5,033 nt of DNA from Candidatus Staskawiczbacteria bacterium. Its GTDB lineage: Bacteria > Patescibacteriota > Minisyncoccia > Minisyncoccales > Staskawiczbacteraceae. The translations under genes and the position numbers were made by a program. The stretch spans positions 1 through 5,033 of the forward strand of contig CALRCB010000027.1 in assembly GCA_943354455.1 (NCBI GenBank). The letters run 5' to 3'. The stretch's first letter is position 1. Every line of letters starts with the position of its first letter. This document shows positions 5,032 through 5,033 of this stretch, piece by piece. The notes below the pieces were generated by a model. The model was not told the origin of the DNA. It did not search any database and saw nothing but the letters and a program-made list of their open reading frames with translations.

Positions 5032-5033
5032 GC

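Overview
This window looks like a stretch of housekeeping chromosome from an AT-rich bacterium with small, compact genes. It holds five protein genes and no sign of phage, transposon or CRISPR material. Several traits together suggest a Candidatus Patescibacteria (CPR, Parcubacteria-like) genome: a pyruvate kinase that stops after its catalytic domains, an Obg with no C-terminal extension, a tiny tryptophan-free cold-shock protein, very short gaps, and no Shine-Dalgarno motif before any visible start. This assignment is an inference from protein style, not a database match. All five frames are intact with the standard bacterial code (TAA and TAG stops, no in-frame TGA), so the recoded TGA=Gly lineages (Gracilibacteria/Absconditabacteria) are unlikely.

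Layout: a plus-strand unit, rpoD (5' end outside the window) followed 11 nt later by pyk, runs into a strong symmetrical terminator at about 2182-2214. From the other side comes a minus-strand series: an ABC-F ATPase (5014-3530), the GTPase obg (3508-2540) and a cold-shock protein (2431-2231), which ends at the same terminator. The two units are convergent and share that one hairpin. The longest gene-free stretch is the 108 bp between obg and csp. It carries a near-consensus, extended -10 sigma-70 promoter whose spacer contains a 10-bp palindrome and an exact DnaA-box 9-mer.

Biology: four of the five genes act on transcription, translation or RNA: the primary sigma factor, an RNA-binding cold-shock protein, and two ribosome-linked NTPases (Obg and ABC-F). 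The fifth is the last step of glycolysis. No previously undescribed defence or mobile system is visible.

The points most worth a second look are: (a) four alternating complementary 7-mers in the rpoD coding sequence at 31-74, which give attenuator-like, mutually exclusive hairpins; (b) an exact TATAAT placed so that obg transcription would start on the A of its ATG (leaderless), set against the absence of SD motifs at all visible starts; (c) a two-domain pyruvate kinase whose monovalent-cation site is rebuilt with Arg in place of Glu117; (d) the composite DnaA-box/palindrome csp promoter.
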